Assembly (NCBI GenBank): GCA_910584245.1
Contig: CAJTZF010000002.1
Coordinates: 1 to 64,000, forward strand
From: an uncultured Eubacterium sp.
Lineage (GTDB): Bacteria > Bacillota > Clostridia > Lachnospirales > Lachnospiraceae
Length of the DNA stretch: 64,000 nt
Reading direction: 5' to 3'
Shown here one piece after another: positions 33,987 to 43,220 of this stretch. Under the pieces are notes generated by a model, which saw only the letters and a program-made list of their open reading frames with translations, did not search any database and was not told where the DNA came from. The first letter of the stretch is position 1, and every line of letters starts with the position of its first letter. Both the position numbers and the translations under genes were made by a program.

Positions 33987-35003
33987 ATGGCACATACTTC
34001 TACTAGCGAGCTGGACGGTGTTCAAAAGGCGGCGATACTCCTGATTACTCTAGGACCCGAAAAAGCAGCTTCCATTTTTAAGCATTTAAAAGAAGATGAG
34101 ATTGAACAGCTCACGCTTGAGATTGCGAATATTCGAAATGTAACTCCTGCGGAAAAGGAAGTTGTCTTGTCAGAATTTTATGAAGTTTGTCTCGCACAGC
34201 AGTATATTGAGGAGGGTGGTATCGGATACGCGAAAGATCTTCTTCAGAAAGCATTGGGAGAGGATAAAGCGAAAGAAGTGCTTGGTAAGCTGACCGCTTC
34301 TCTCCAAGTTCGTCCGTTCGAATTTATACGGAAGACAGAGGCGTCTCAGATACTCAACTTTATTCAGGATGAGCATCCGCAGACGATTGCATTAATCCTT
34401 TCGTATCTGTCTTCGACGCAGGCGGCGGGAATTATAAGTACCCTGACACCGGATAAACAGACGGATGTGGCAAAACGTATTGCCTTGATGGACCGGACTT
34501 CACCGGATGTCATCAAGGAGGTTGAGAACATATTGGAACAGAAGCTTTCTTCCCTTGTAAACCAGGATTACACGATTGTCGGTGGTATTGATTCTATCGT
34601 AGAGGTGTTGAATACCGTAGACCGTGGAACAGAGAAACATATTATGGAAAATTTGGAAATTGAGGAACCGGAGCTTGCAGACGAAATCCGAAAGAAAATG
34701 TTTGTGTTCGAGGATATTCTTATGCTGGACGACCGCTCGATCCAGCGTGTGCTGCGTGAAGTTGAAAACAGTGAGCTTGCCGTTGCCCTCAAGGGTGCCA
34801 ACGAGGATGTACAGAATGCTATTTTCAACAATATGTCTTCGCGTCTGTCCGCGATGATACGAGAAGATATGGAATATATGGGACCTGTCCGTATGAAGGA
34901 TGTGGAAGAAGCGCAGCAGAAGATTGTAAATGTTATTCGAAAACTTGAGGATTCCGGCGAAATTGTTATTTCAAGGGGTGGAGGTGACGAGATCGTTGTC
35001 TAA
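33987..35003 (+). CDS. fliG: Flagellar motor switch protein FliG
   Basis: A 338-residue C-ring protein linking FliF to FliM and contacting the stator. N-terminal ARM repeats start LDGVQKAAILLITLGPEKAA; the middle EHPQTIALILSYL block binds FliM; the C-terminal torque domain contains the charged helix MFVFEDILMLDDRSIQRVLREV. Length matches the family. fliH begins inside its end. Confidence 0.96.
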   Translation: MAHTSTSELDGVQKAAILLITLGPEKAASIFKHLKEDEIEQLTLEIANIRNVTPAEKEVVLSEFYEVCLAQQYIEEGGIGYAKDLLQKALGEDKAKEVLGKLTASLQVRPFEFIRKTEASQILNFIQDEHPQTIALILSYLSSTQAAGIISTLTPDKQTDVAKRIALMDRTSPDVIKEVENILEQKLSSLVNQDYTIVGGIDSIVEVLNTVDRGTEKHIMENLEIEEPELADEIRKKMFVFEDILMLDDRSIQRVLREVENSELAVALKGANEDVQNAIFNNMSSRLSAMIREDMEYMGPVRMKDVEEAQQKIVNVIRKLEDSGEIVISRGGGDEIVV

Positions 35004-35865
35004 TGTAATTAAGTACCCCTTTGTTGACATCCGGGGCAAAGAGGCAGTTATCATTGATAATAACAACAACGATTGTTTCGTTCCGCTCTTTCATAAGCAG
35101 GATATGAATGCGGTGCCGGGAGCGGATTCGGATGTGATGCAGTTCAAGACGATTAGCCAGATCGAAGCCGAGAAGGTGCTTGCGGGGGCAAACCCGGAAA
35201 AGCCGGATGGCGACAGCGGCTTTAAGTCAGGCTTGCCGGTCACAGACCTGAATGAACTCATACAGGAGCGTCACAGGGAGGCAGAAGATAAAGCTGACCG
35301 CCTAATTGCCGACGCAAAGGAGAAGGCGGCAAAGATTACCCGTGACGCGGAAATTGCCGCGGATGCAGCCAGGACGAGTGGTTATGAAGAGGGAAAGAAC
35401 CAGGGATACGAGGATGGCATGGCGGCGGCAGAACAGGATATCCGGCAGAAGGAAGCCGAGCTTGTTGAGAGCGCCAGGATGCAGCGTGAAGAATACGCGT
35501 CTTGCCTGGCTGCAATTGAGGGGAGATATGTTGATATCGTGATTTCCCTTGTCCGCAAGTTGACAGGTGTTGTCATGGAAGACAAAGAAGATTTGATTTT
35601 GTATTTGATCCGCATGACCGCAGAGGAGCTGGAACCATCTAAAAATTATAGAATCCGTGTTTCTTCAGAAGATATATATTTTGTGGAGGCCCATCGGGCA
35701 GAACTGGTTGACTTTATTGGAGATGAGGTTTTTCTAGAGTTTATTGAGGAAAAGGGTCTTGAAAAGGGACAGTGTATTATTGAGACGGACAGCCAGATGG
35801 TTGACTGTGGATTCCAGACACAGCTTGACATGCTTATACGTGATTTAAAAATGTTAGTTAATTAA
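34996..35865 (+). CDS. fliH: Flagellar assembly protein FliH
   Basis: A 289-residue regulator of the FliI export ATPase. It has a long Glu/Ala/Arg-rich coiled coil (about 85-185: DKADRLIADAKEKAAKITRD, GYEEGKNQGYEDGMAAAEQD with GxxxG spacing) and a C-terminal V/FliH-type domain. An ATG frame is open from 34930 inside fliG, but the family-like N-terminus begins at LSNVIKYP. GGAGG at 34980-34984 supports TTG 34996 (GTG 34984 is the alternative). The start overlaps fliG by eight bases, implying translational coupling. Confidence 0.88.
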   Translation: MSNVIKYPFVDIRGKEAVIIDNNNNDCFVPLFHKQDMNAVPGADSDVMQFKTISQIEAEKVLAGANPEKPDGDSGFKSGLPVTDLNELIQERHREAEDKADRLIADAKEKAAKITRDAEIAADAARTSGYEEGKNQGYEDGMAAAEQDIRQKEAELVESARMQREEYASCLAAIEGRYVDIVISLVRKLTGVVMEDKEDLILYLIRMTAEELEPSKNYRIRVSSEDIYFVEAHRAELVDFIGDEVFLEFIEEKGLEKGQCIIETDSQMVDCGFQTQLDMLIRDLKMLVN

Positions 35866-35899
35866 AAATCTTTAAGGTTATTAAACAACAAAAAGGAAG

Positions 35900-37243
35900 A
35901 TGAATATGAATCCTTCATCCGTAATCAATTTTGACAGATATGATGCGTTGCTGGAGAGAAGTCTGGTGAAGCATCTTGGGAAGGTGACGAAGGTTGTAGG
36001 ACTTACGATCGAGTCAATTGGACCGGAAGCAAAACTTAATGATCTTTGTATTATAAAATCCAATTCCGGGGCAGGAACAGTCAAAGCGGAAGTCGTTGGC
36101 TTTCGGGATGACCGGGTTCTGCTTATGCCTTATGATAATGTTGAGGGTGTAGGTCTTGGGAGCTGGGTAGAGAATACCGGGGCGCCGCTTCAGGTGTCAG
36201 TCAGCGAGGAGCTTCTCGGCAAAACGCTGGATGGTGTCGGCGACCCGATGAATGACCTACAGCTGTCGGAGGACAGCCGTAAATATTCGGTCGAGGCATC
36301 TCCGCCGGACCCTTTGAGCCGTAAGCTGATTGACGAGGTTCTGCCACTTGGTGTCAAGGCGGTTGATGGCCTGATTACTGTGGGGAAGGGTCAGCGAATT
36401 GGTATTTTTGCGGGAAGCGGTGTCGGTAAAAGTACGCTGATGGGAATGTTTGCGCGGAATACAAAGGCAGACATCAATATTATAGCATTAATCGGAGAGC
36501 GTGGCAGAGAGGTCCGGGAATTTATCGAGAGGGATCTCGGCGAAGAGGGCATGCGGCGTTCTGTCGTAGTTGTGGCAACGTCTGACCGGCCCGCGCTTAT
36601 AAGAAATAAGGCGGCGAAGACAGCGACAGCCATTGCGGAATATTTTCGCGACCAGGGAAAAGATGTTTTGCTAATGATGGATTCCCTGACGCGTTTTTCT
36701 ATGGCACAGCGTGAGATTGGGCTTGCGTCCGGTGAACCGCCGGTTTCCAGAGGATATCCTCCGAGTGTGTACGCGGAGATGCCGAAGCTTCTTGAGCGTG
36801 CCGGAAATTCGTCCCGGGGTTCCATCACGGGATTATATACTGTTCTTGTCGATGCAGACGACTTCAATGAGCCGATCACGGACACGGCCCGGGGTATTTT
36901 AGATGGCCATATTGTACTTTCCCGTGCGATGGCACAGAAAAACCATTATCCCGCGATAGATATACTTGCCAGTATCTCCCGTGTTATGAGTTCGATTACG
37001 GAAAACGACCACAAGCAGGTGGCTGGACAGCTGAAAAATGTTCTCGCTACTTATCGCGAGGCGGAAGATTTGATTAATATCGGTGCTTATAAAGAGGGTT
37101 CGAACCGGTCGATCGATTTTGCAATCGAAAAAATTGATCTGGTGAATGAATTTCTCAGGCAGTCGACCGAAGAAAAATTTACGTTTGAAGAATCAGTTTC
37201 GATTATAAAAGATATATTCAGCGAAGAGGAAGGGGAAGGCTAA
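35900..37243 (+). CDS. fliI: Flagellar export ATPase FliI
   Basis: A 447-residue ATPase energising type III export, related to F1-beta. Walker A is GIFAGSGVGKSTL (about 170-182), Walker B DVLLMMDSLTRFSMAQREIG, and the ALIGERGREVREFI block is conserved. AAAAGGAAG precedes ATG 35900 (ATG 35906 possible). Stop is directly followed by the TTG of fliJ. Confidence 0.96.
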   Translation: MNMNPSSVINFDRYDALLERSLVKHLGKVTKVVGLTIESIGPEAKLNDLCIIKSNSGAGTVKAEVVGFRDDRVLLMPYDNVEGVGLGSWVENTGAPLQVSVSEELLGKTLDGVGDPMNDLQLSEDSRKYSVEASPPDPLSRKLIDEVLPLGVKAVDGLITVGKGQRIGIFAGSGVGKSTLMGMFARNTKADINIIALIGERGREVREFIERDLGEEGMRRSVVVVATSDRPALIRNKAAKTATAIAEYFRDQGKDVLLMMDSLTRFSMAQREIGLASGEPPVSRGYPPSVYAEMPKLLERAGNSSRGSITGLYTVLVDADDFNEPITDTARGILDGHIVLSRAMAQKNHYPAIDILASISRVMSSITENDHKQVAGQLKNVLATYREAEDLINIGAYKEGSNRSIDFAIEKIDLVNEFLRQSTEEKFTFEESVSIIKDIFSEEEGEG

Positions 37244-37696
37244 TTGGCGCGTTTTCGGTTTTCGATGGAAAGTGTCCTCAATATAAAAAAGAAGCTTGAG
37301 GAGCAGGCAAAAAATGAGTACGGCCAGGCAAATGCCAGGCTGTTCCGGGAGCAGGAAAAGCTAAATACCTTTCTTATGCGGCGGGAGGAAGCGAAACAAA
37401 AGCTAAAGCTTATTTTGAGCGAGATGCTGTCAATGACGGAGATTCGGAAAATGGAAGATGCGGTTGAGGTTCTTTCCTTTTATGTCGTGCAGCAGCAGCT
37501 TGAGGTCAAGCGGTGCGAGAAGGAAGTAGAGATCGCCAGGGAAAAGCTGACAGAGGCGATGAAGGAGCGAAAAATATTCGATAAGCTAAAGGAAAAGGCA
37601 TATGAAGAATTTCTCAAGGAAGAGAACTGGAAAGAGCAAAAAGAAGTAGATGAGCTAATGAGCTTTAAGCATGGGAGTAAGATAAACAATGCGTAG
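37244..37696 (+). CDS. fliJ: Flagellar export chaperone FliJ
   Basis: A 150-residue, almost wholly coiled-coil protein (MARFRFSMESVLNIKKKLEE, charged heptads to the end), the stalk-like partner of FliI and FlhA. It starts with TTG on the base after the fliI stop, with ribosome site AGGAAGGGGAAGG inside fliI. Sequence conservation is low in this family; position and coiled-coil pattern support the call. Confidence 0.9.
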   Translation: MARFRFSMESVLNIKKKLEEQAKNEYGQANARLFREQEKLNTFLMRREEAKQKLKLILSEMLSMTEIRKMEDAVEVLSFYVVQQQLEVKRCEKEVEIAREKLTEAMKERKIFDKLKEKAYEEFLKEENWKEQKEVDELMSFKHGSKINNA

Positions 37697-37770
37697 GGAA
37701 GCAAAGCAGGGACTAGTTCTTTAACGCAAAAAACTGACGCATACTTGCGTATGCAGAAATGAGGGAAAGT

Positions 37771-38526
37771 ATGGCTGGTAAAAAGGATAAAAGAAAAAAA
37801 GAAAAGAATGAGATTGCCCAGGAGGAGAGCGCGGGAAGCAAGCTGCTCACATTTCTGATTGTATTTGTGATTGTGGTTATCTGGCTTGCCCTTTTTGGCG
37901 TATTGATCAAATTGGATATAGGAAATTTTGGAAGCGAAGTTTTGTCCCCGGTTCTTAAAGATGTTCCGGTAGTAAATAAAATACTCCCCGCAGAAGAGGG
38001 AGATGTCCAGCCAGAGGGATATACAAATATTGACGAGGCAAATGCGAGAATCAAGGAGCTTGAACAACAGCTTGCCTCACTTCAAAATACAAACACAGCC
38101 AGTGCAGACCAGGTGAAGGATCTGACAGCTGAGGTGGAGAGGCTGAGAAAGTTTGAGGAACAGCAGCATGCGTTTGAGCAGCGTGTGAAGGAGTTTGATG
38201 AGCAGGTCGTTTACAACGACAAAGCGCCAGAGCTTTCTGAATACCAGAAATTTTATGAGGGAATTGATCCGGACAATGCGGCCGAGCTTTACAAACAGGT
38301 AGTGAAGGATGAGCAGTATGCGGCCCAGATCAAAAAACAGGCGACGATGTACGCCAAGATGGAGCCGGCCCAGGCGGCAAGCGTCCTTGAGACGATGTCG
38401 GGCAACCTGGATCTGGTAGCTTCGATTCTTGATAATATGACGGAGTCCAAAAGCGCGGCGATTCTGGCGAGCATGACGCCGGAGACGGCAGCGCAAATAA
38501 CGACGAAGATGTCTGCCCGCAAGTAG
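37771..38526 (+). CDS. MotE-like flagellar membrane protein
   Basis: A 251-residue protein replacing ylxF of Bacillus, between fliJ and fliK. A basic N-terminus is followed by one membrane helix (about 28-48: LLTFLIVFVIVVIWLALFGV), a coiled coil (about 90-140: ARIKELEQQLASLQN, LTAEVERLRKFEEQQ) and a C-terminal MgtE-N/FliG-like helical domain (YAKMEPAQAASVLETMS, NMTESKSAAILASMTPETA). This layout matches MotE-type proteins, which in Rhizobium stabilise MotC; in Firmicutes the role is unclear. Start chosen at ATG 37771 after GAGGG rather than 37759. A six-base-stem hairpin (GCATAC/GTATGC, about 37738-37753) precedes it. Confidence 0.75.
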   Translation: MAGKKDKRKKEKNEIAQEESAGSKLLTFLIVFVIVVIWLALFGVLIKLDIGNFGSEVLSPVLKDVPVVNKILPAEEGDVQPEGYTNIDEANARIKELEQQLASLQNTNTASADQVKDLTAEVERLRKFEEQQHAFEQRVKEFDEQVVYNDKAPELSEYQKFYEGIDPDNAAELYKQVVKDEQYAAQIKKQATMYAKMEPAQAASVLETMSGNLDLVASILDNMTESKSAAILASMTPETAAQITTKMSARK

Positions 38527-38720
38527 TGTGAAGGAGACTATAGTAGTTTTCCAGATTGTTAAAGCATTAATATTTTATATTTTTTGACGATATATATGTT
38601 ATGAGTTGTGAATTCCCATTTGAAAGTGAAATGGTGAATGATATATGAAAAATAAGACTGGGATCGGGCCGGAATAAATAAAAGTTCAGGTTTTGTATTC
38701 GGTCTGGAAAGGGGGAAAAG

Positions 38721-40163
38721 ATGCAGACACAGAGTATATCTAAAGTTTTGTCCACTATGCAGTCAAACGCTTCAGGCGGTGCGAAAAAAACGGGAAGTGC
38801 AGATTTTAGCAGTTATATGTCAAAGAATGCCTCCTATGCATCGGCGGGCGACCGCTTTACACAAAATAACTCTGCGGTGAAAAAGGTGGAAAGCAATGCC
38901 AGGGAGTTGGGTTCTTCTTCCAAAGATTCTTTTAACCAAAACCGGATTTCTGTCACAAATAGCAGTGATAGCAGTGCGAATGTGGAAAGTGTTGAAGTGG
39001 GGCAGGTTGAGACGAAAGTAGTACAGCTTTTGCAGGACGTTACGGGTCTGAGTGAAGAGGATATTGTTAATATTCTCGGTCAGCTTGGTCTTGTTCCATT
39101 CGATTTCGCGCTTGCTTTTGTTCAGGATTCCCTGAATATGGGTATGGGTTCTTTGAATGTAGAAAATATCCGGGCGTTTATCATGGAAGTTCATGGCATT
39201 GAAGATGGAAACTTATTTCTTATGTCCGACCAGATGTCCGGTGAGTTTACAGACATTGTGAACGGAATCCGGGAACTTTTGTCTCAGGAAGAGATCCAGC
39301 AGTTGCAGAGTTTTGCAGAAACTTACGGGCAGAAGACGGACGAGGTCAATGAGACAGTCAATTTGGGATTGCAGGCCGGGAATGAGGCGCAGCAGGATGA
39401 CCAGACAATTTTGCCAGAGATTGAGAACAGCGTGAAGCAAATAGCTGTACCAGAGGAAGCAAAACAAAATGCAGTAAATTCTGACGATGCGGCCGACATG
39501 CCTGTTGCAGATATGAAACATGAAATACCTGTAGTGGCAGAAGTTTCCGAGGAATCAGGAGCTTCGAACCAGACATTTGGACGCAATACGTCAAGTTTGC
39601 CGGAACATGTGGCTGAGACTTCTGAAAGTGAAAGCCCGATTAGCGCGTTTGTCGACCGCTTGTCCGAGTCGTTCGATGCCGTTCGCCAAGAGGAATCTAT
39701 CGTTTCCAGGCAGGTCACGATGGACCGTATTGTAGAGCAGGTTGTTAATCATGTAAAAATCCGGGTGCTTCCACAGACGACAAGCATGGAGCTTCAGTTA
39801 AATCCGGAATCGCTTGGCAGGGTGAACTTAAACGTCACATCGCAAAATGGAATGGCGACGGCGACGCTCACGGTTCAGAACCAGGTAGCAAAAGAAGCGC
39901 TGGAAAGCCAGCTCACAGTACTGCGCGAAAATCTGGAGAGCCAGGGACTGAAAGTAGAGGCTGTGGAAGTCAATGTATCGGAGTTTGGGTTTAAACATCC
40001 GGAAGATTCGAACAACAGCCAGTATGAGCAGCATAAGAAGTCGCAGAAAAACCGGCGTTTTCGGTTTGGTTCCGTAGAGGAAGTTGAAGATTCGGCTGAG
40101 GCCGCAGTTATGACTTCTGAGGACAGACGGGACGAAAACAGTGTGGTGGATTATACTGCATAA
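38721..40163 (+). CDS. fliK: Flagellar hook-length control protein FliK
   Basis: A 480-residue secreted molecular ruler. The first 340 residues are low-complexity, rich in Ser, Glu, Gln and Asn. The C-terminal Flg_hook domain (about 345-430) has SMELQLNPESLGRVNLNVTS and ALESQLTVLRENLESQGLKV, which switch export specificity by contacting FlhB. A 194-base non-coding stretch precedes it, including a hairpin near 38673-38705. Ribosome site AAAGGGGG. Confidence 0.9.
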   Translation: MQTQSISKVLSTMQSNASGGAKKTGSADFSSYMSKNASYASAGDRFTQNNSAVKKVESNARELGSSSKDSFNQNRISVTNSSDSSANVESVEVGQVETKVVQLLQDVTGLSEEDIVNILGQLGLVPFDFALAFVQDSLNMGMGSLNVENIRAFIMEVHGIEDGNLFLMSDQMSGEFTDIVNGIRELLSQEEIQQLQSFAETYGQKTDEVNETVNLGLQAGNEAQQDDQTILPEIENSVKQIAVPEEAKQNAVNSDDAADMPVADMKHEIPVVAEVSEESGASNQTFGRNTSSLPEHVAETSESESPISAFVDRLSESFDAVRQEESIVSRQVTMDRIVEQVVNHVKIRVLPQTTSMELQLNPESLGRVNLNVTSQNGMATATLTVQNQVAKEALESQLTVLRENLESQGLKVEAVEVNVSEFGFKHPEDSNNSQYEQHKKSQKNRRFRFGSVEEVEDSAEAAVMTSEDRRDENSVVDYTA

Positions 40164-40184
40164 CAAAAAATAGGAGGTGAAACG

Positions 40185-41003
40185 ATGGCTACATCATTAG
40201 ATGGAATTCTTACGACGCTTGACCAGCTTTCGTATAACAAAACGGACCGGACAAATACGTCTGAGGCGCCGAGCAGGACACCTGGCGGTGATTTGGGCAA
40301 AGATGAATTTCTTCAGCTGCTTGTGTGCCAGATGAAAAACCAGGATCCACTTGAACCGAACAAGGATACGGATTTCATTGCGCAGCTCGCACAGTTCTCC
40401 GCATTGGAGCAGATGCAGAACCTGAATGAGACGGTTATGAATTCACAGGCGTTTAGTCTGGTAGGAAAATACGTACTGATTAATACAACGGATTCTACTG
40501 GAAAGATTAATGAAGTAAACGGGGTCGTCGATTATATTACGATCAAGAACGGGGACGCTTATATGTCCGTGGACGGAAAGCTGTATTCAATGGATGATCT
40601 GGTGGAGGTCAGGGATTCCTTTTATGCAATCCAGGATTATCTTCCTTCTGTGGAAAAGACAGAAGCTACATATGACAAGTCGAAAAAGGAACCAGTTGAG
40701 ATACCGATTAATCTTGGTGAGGGTTCTTATGCGGCAAAGAGTGTTGCAGTAGTTATCAACGGCGAATATGTAAAATCTGAATTTCTCAAGTTTGAGGATG
40801 GAAAGATCTCAATCTGGCCAGGCGCCCTGGATGGATTGGAGCCGGGCAGCTATCAGGTTGGAATTTATTTTGATGATCCGTATGTGACATCTGTCACAGA
40901 CAAAGTTAAAATTAACATTACGGACAGCGGCAATGGCGGAAGTACATCGAAACCAGATGATGAAGATGTTTCAAAACCGGATGGAGAAGATACTTCGCAG
41001 TAA
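40185..41003 (+). CDS. flgD: Flagellar hook-cap protein FlgD
   Basis: A 272-residue hook scaffold. The N-terminal block LGKDEFLQLLVCQMKNQDPL and QLAQFSALEQMQNLNETV is the FlgD signature; a tudor/Fn-like pair of beta domains follows. The C-terminus adds an acidic, lysine-proline tail (SKPDDEDVSKPDGEDTSQ) not usual in the family. AGGAGGTGAAACG precedes the start. Confidence 0.94.
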   Translation: MATSLDGILTTLDQLSYNKTDRTNTSEAPSRTPGGDLGKDEFLQLLVCQMKNQDPLEPNKDTDFIAQLAQFSALEQMQNLNETVMNSQAFSLVGKYVLINTTDSTGKINEVNGVVDYITIKNGDAYMSVDGKLYSMDDLVEVRDSFYAIQDYLPSVEKTEATYDKSKKEPVEIPINLGEGSYAAKSVAVVINGEYVKSEFLKFEDGKISIWPGALDGLEPGSYQVGIYFDDPYVTSVTDKVKINITDSGNGGSTSKPDDEDVSKPDGEDTSQ

Positions 41004-41026
41004 TAAATCAGGAGGTGGACAAAGGA

Positions 41027-41413
41027 ATGAATATATTAAATAATAACTTTGCTTCCATCGATGAGATGCGCCAGAAGCTGGCGAAAGGTACTGCCCATAC
41101 AGTGAAAGGCAGTCCGGGGAGTGGTTCTGGGAAATCGTTTGACAAGGTGCTGATTGATACAGCAGACCAGGTGAAATTTTCCAAGCATGCCGTAAAGCGG
41201 TTAGAGATGAGAAATATTCTGATTTCGGATGAGCAAAAGGCGCGACTGGAGGATGCCGCCGACCAGGCGATGGAAAAAGGAATGACAGAGTCGCTCGTGA
41301 TGGTTGATAATCTTGCATTTATACTAAACGTCAAGAACAAGACTATCGTGACCGCTGTAAATGATACGGCAAATGCAGTTTTTACCAATATCGATGGAGC
41401 GATTATTAATTAA
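41027..41413 (+). CDS. Flagellar operon protein of the TIGR02530 type
   Basis: A 128-residue protein found between flgD and flgE in many Gram-positive flagellar operons. It carries the family motif FSKHAVKRLEMRNILISDEQ followed by a regular alpha/beta domain (SLVMVDNLAFILNVKNKTIV TAV). A GTG frame opens at 41015, but AGGAGGTGG precedes ATG 41027. Its function is not established; a role in hook assembly or export is suggested by position. Confidence 0.85.
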   Translation: MNILNNNFASIDEMRQKLAKGTAHTVKGSPGSGSGKSFDKVLIDTADQVKFSKHAVKRLEMRNILISDEQKARLEDAADQAMEKGMTESLVMVDNLAFILNVKNKTIVTAVNDTANAVFTNIDGAIIN

Positions 41414-41515
41414 AATTGCGATTTATATAATTATATGCTGGCCCTTAACAGGAAGCATAGGAGTCTTCGAATGCCAGAGAGGACTTAACGAAAATAAAAA
41501 TGGAGGGTAATCATT

Positions 41516-42973
41516 ATGATGAGATCATTGTGGTCTGGCGTATCCGGTTTGAAGGTTCACCAGACAAAGATGGATGTTATAGGTAATAATATTGCGAATG
41601 TTAATACGGTAGGTTTCCGTTCCAGTACGGTAAACTTTACAGATGTTTTTTATCAGACGACGAAAAACGCATCGGGTCCCAATGCGAATACAGGCACGGC
41701 GGGAACAAACGCGATGCAGATTGGTCTCGGTTCTAATGTGGCAGCGATCAGCATCAATCTGTCCGGAACAGGAGCTACTAACCGGACCGACCGGGGCATG
41801 GACCTTATGATTAGCGGCGACGCTTTCTTTATCGTAAGTAATAACGGTACTACTTGCTTTACTAAAGCGGGGGCATTAGATATAGATGCGAATGGTATGC
41901 TTTACTGTATTACAAATGGCGCCTCTGTTCTCGGCTGGGGTGTGGATGCTGAGGGAAATATCCGGAAGGACGCAGTGGAAACATTGACACTTATGTCTCC
42001 GGAAAATGCGACGGCAGCGCCAAATGCGACCGGAAATGTGACGCTTTCCGGTAACATTGATAAAAAGGATCCTGACGTGGCATTCAATGCTGATGGAACA
42101 GGAACGATAATTCCTGTAAGCTTTTATGACAACCTCGGAAATTTATTTACCGTAAATCTGGGTGTAATGCAGGAGGATGGAGAGACGAGCAATTATACAG
42201 TTAAGGTGCTCGACATAATGGATAAGAATGGGTCGATCCTCAAGGAAGCTTATGATGACAATGGTATTACGAAATACCGTAAATCCAATAATGGAGAAGG
42301 TCAGTATATAAACTTTGCGGGTACGGAACTGGCATATGACGTCGATGAGGCGGATGGAACGATCACGTTTACTACAGCGGGAGACGCTAAGCTTGCCTTT
42401 AACGGTTACAATGGTTATTTTGAGGGAGTGAACGCAACGGAGACGGATGGAAAATGTTTCAATATTTCTCTGAATAAGGATGATAATGACAGTTCCTTCC
42501 CGATTGCCGGCGTGGATATTGATTTTTCGGGTCTTACGATGTTTGCGACAAATGGCAAGAGCAAGGTGGAGCCAAAGCGTGGTGACAGGGGCGGCCTGAA
42601 TGCCGGAAATGAGGCAGGAAAGCTGAAGGGTTTTACGGTTGACACGCAGGGTAGGATTTTTGCGGTGTATGACAATGGAGACAATAAGCTGCTTGGACAG
42701 ATCGCGTTTGCGACATTTGCGAACCCGTCCGGTCTGGAGGCGTTGGGGAACGGTCTGTACGGCGCTACGCTGAACTCCGGTGAATTTGACGGAGTTGGTG
42801 AGGAGATTTCAAATTCCGGAAGTTTGTATGTTGGTGCCCTTGAGATGTCGGATGTGGACCTTGCAAGTGAATTTACGAATATGATTACAACACAGCGTGG
42901 ATTCCAGGCGAATTCGAGAACGATTACAACTTCAGATACGCTGCTTGAAGAATTAATCAATTTGAAACGATAA
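41516..42973 (+). CDS. flgE: Flagellar hook protein FlgE
   Basis: A 485-residue hook subunit. The N-terminal D0 motif SLWSGVSGLKVHQTKMDVIG and NNIANVNTVGFRSSTVNF, and the C-terminal D0 helix MSDVDLASEFTNMITTQRGF with QANSRTI, are diagnostic. The middle (about 100-400) is the variable surface domain. ATGGAGGG ribosome site; ATG 41516 or 41519 may be used. A strong terminator follows, closing the first part of the operon. Confidence 0.95.
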   Translation: MMRSLWSGVSGLKVHQTKMDVIGNNIANVNTVGFRSSTVNFTDVFYQTTKNASGPNANTGTAGTNAMQIGLGSNVAAISINLSGTGATNRTDRGMDLMISGDAFFIVSNNGTTCFTKAGALDIDANGMLYCITNGASVLGWGVDAEGNIRKDAVETLTLMSPENATAAPNATGNVTLSGNIDKKDPDVAFNADGTGTIIPVSFYDNLGNLFTVNLGVMQEDGETSNYTVKVLDIMDKNGSILKEAYDDNGITKYRKSNNGEGQYINFAGTELAYDVDEADGTITFTTAGDAKLAFNGYNGYFEGVNATETDGKCFNISLNKDDNDSSFPIAGVDIDFSGLTMFATNGKSKVEPKRGDRGGLNAGNEAGKLKGFTVDTQGRIFAVYDNGDNKLLGQIAFATFANPSGLEALGNGLYGATLNSGEFDGVGEEISNSGSLYVGALEMSDVDLASEFTNMITTQRGFQANSRTITTSDTLLEELINLKR

Positions 42974-42991
42974 AAGGATCTATTTATTTTT

Positions 42992-43023
42992 AAAAAAGGG
43001 AAACTTTTAGTTTCCCTTTTTTT
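42992..43023 (+). terminator. Strong Rho-independent terminator after flgE
   Basis: AAAAAAGGGAAAC (42992-43004) pairs perfectly with GTTTCCCTTTTTT over a five-base loop, giving a 13-bp stem with an oligo-T tail, 19 bases after the flgE stop. It divides the fla/che block, so genes from flbD onward need another promoter or anti-termination. Confidence 0.92.
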
Positions 43024-43030
43024 GTTTTTA

Positions 43031-43039
43031 TGTTATAAT
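43031..43039 (+). promoter_or_regulatory. Extended -10 promoter for flbD-motAB
   Basis: TGTTATAAT (TG-n-TATAAT) lies just after the flgE terminator. No good -35 is present 16-18 bases upstream because the terminator stem occupies it. The same nine bases occur in the fliM promoter. A transcript from here would have a leader of about 175 nt. Confidence 0.5.
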
Positions 43040-43044
43040 AAAGG

Positions 43045-43140
43045 GGTGTGAACAAAGTCTTATATGCCCGGTTTCTGCATGGCATAAAAGCAGTGCACAC
43101 CGTGGGCATGGGGCGGTGCCCTGCGCGTATGGCAGCTGCA
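43045..43140 (+). promoter_or_regulatory. Structured leader of flbD
   Basis: This GC-rich stretch has several possible stems: GGTGTG (43045-43050) with CACACC (43096-43101) enclosing CTGC/GCAG (43075-43078 with 43090-43093), then GGGCA/TGCCC (43104-43108 with 43117-43121), then a GCAGCTGC palindrome (43132-43139). A 24-25 codon frame from ATG about 43108 also crosses it. It matches no riboswitch I know, including c-di-GMP types. Likely a regulatory leader, function unknown. Confidence 0.35.
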
Positions 43141-43220
43141 AGGAGACTGTTTCATACTGGCGTTTATAAAATCACAAAGTAAAAAGGATTGACTACCTGC
43201 TCAGAAAGGAGGAAGACCGA

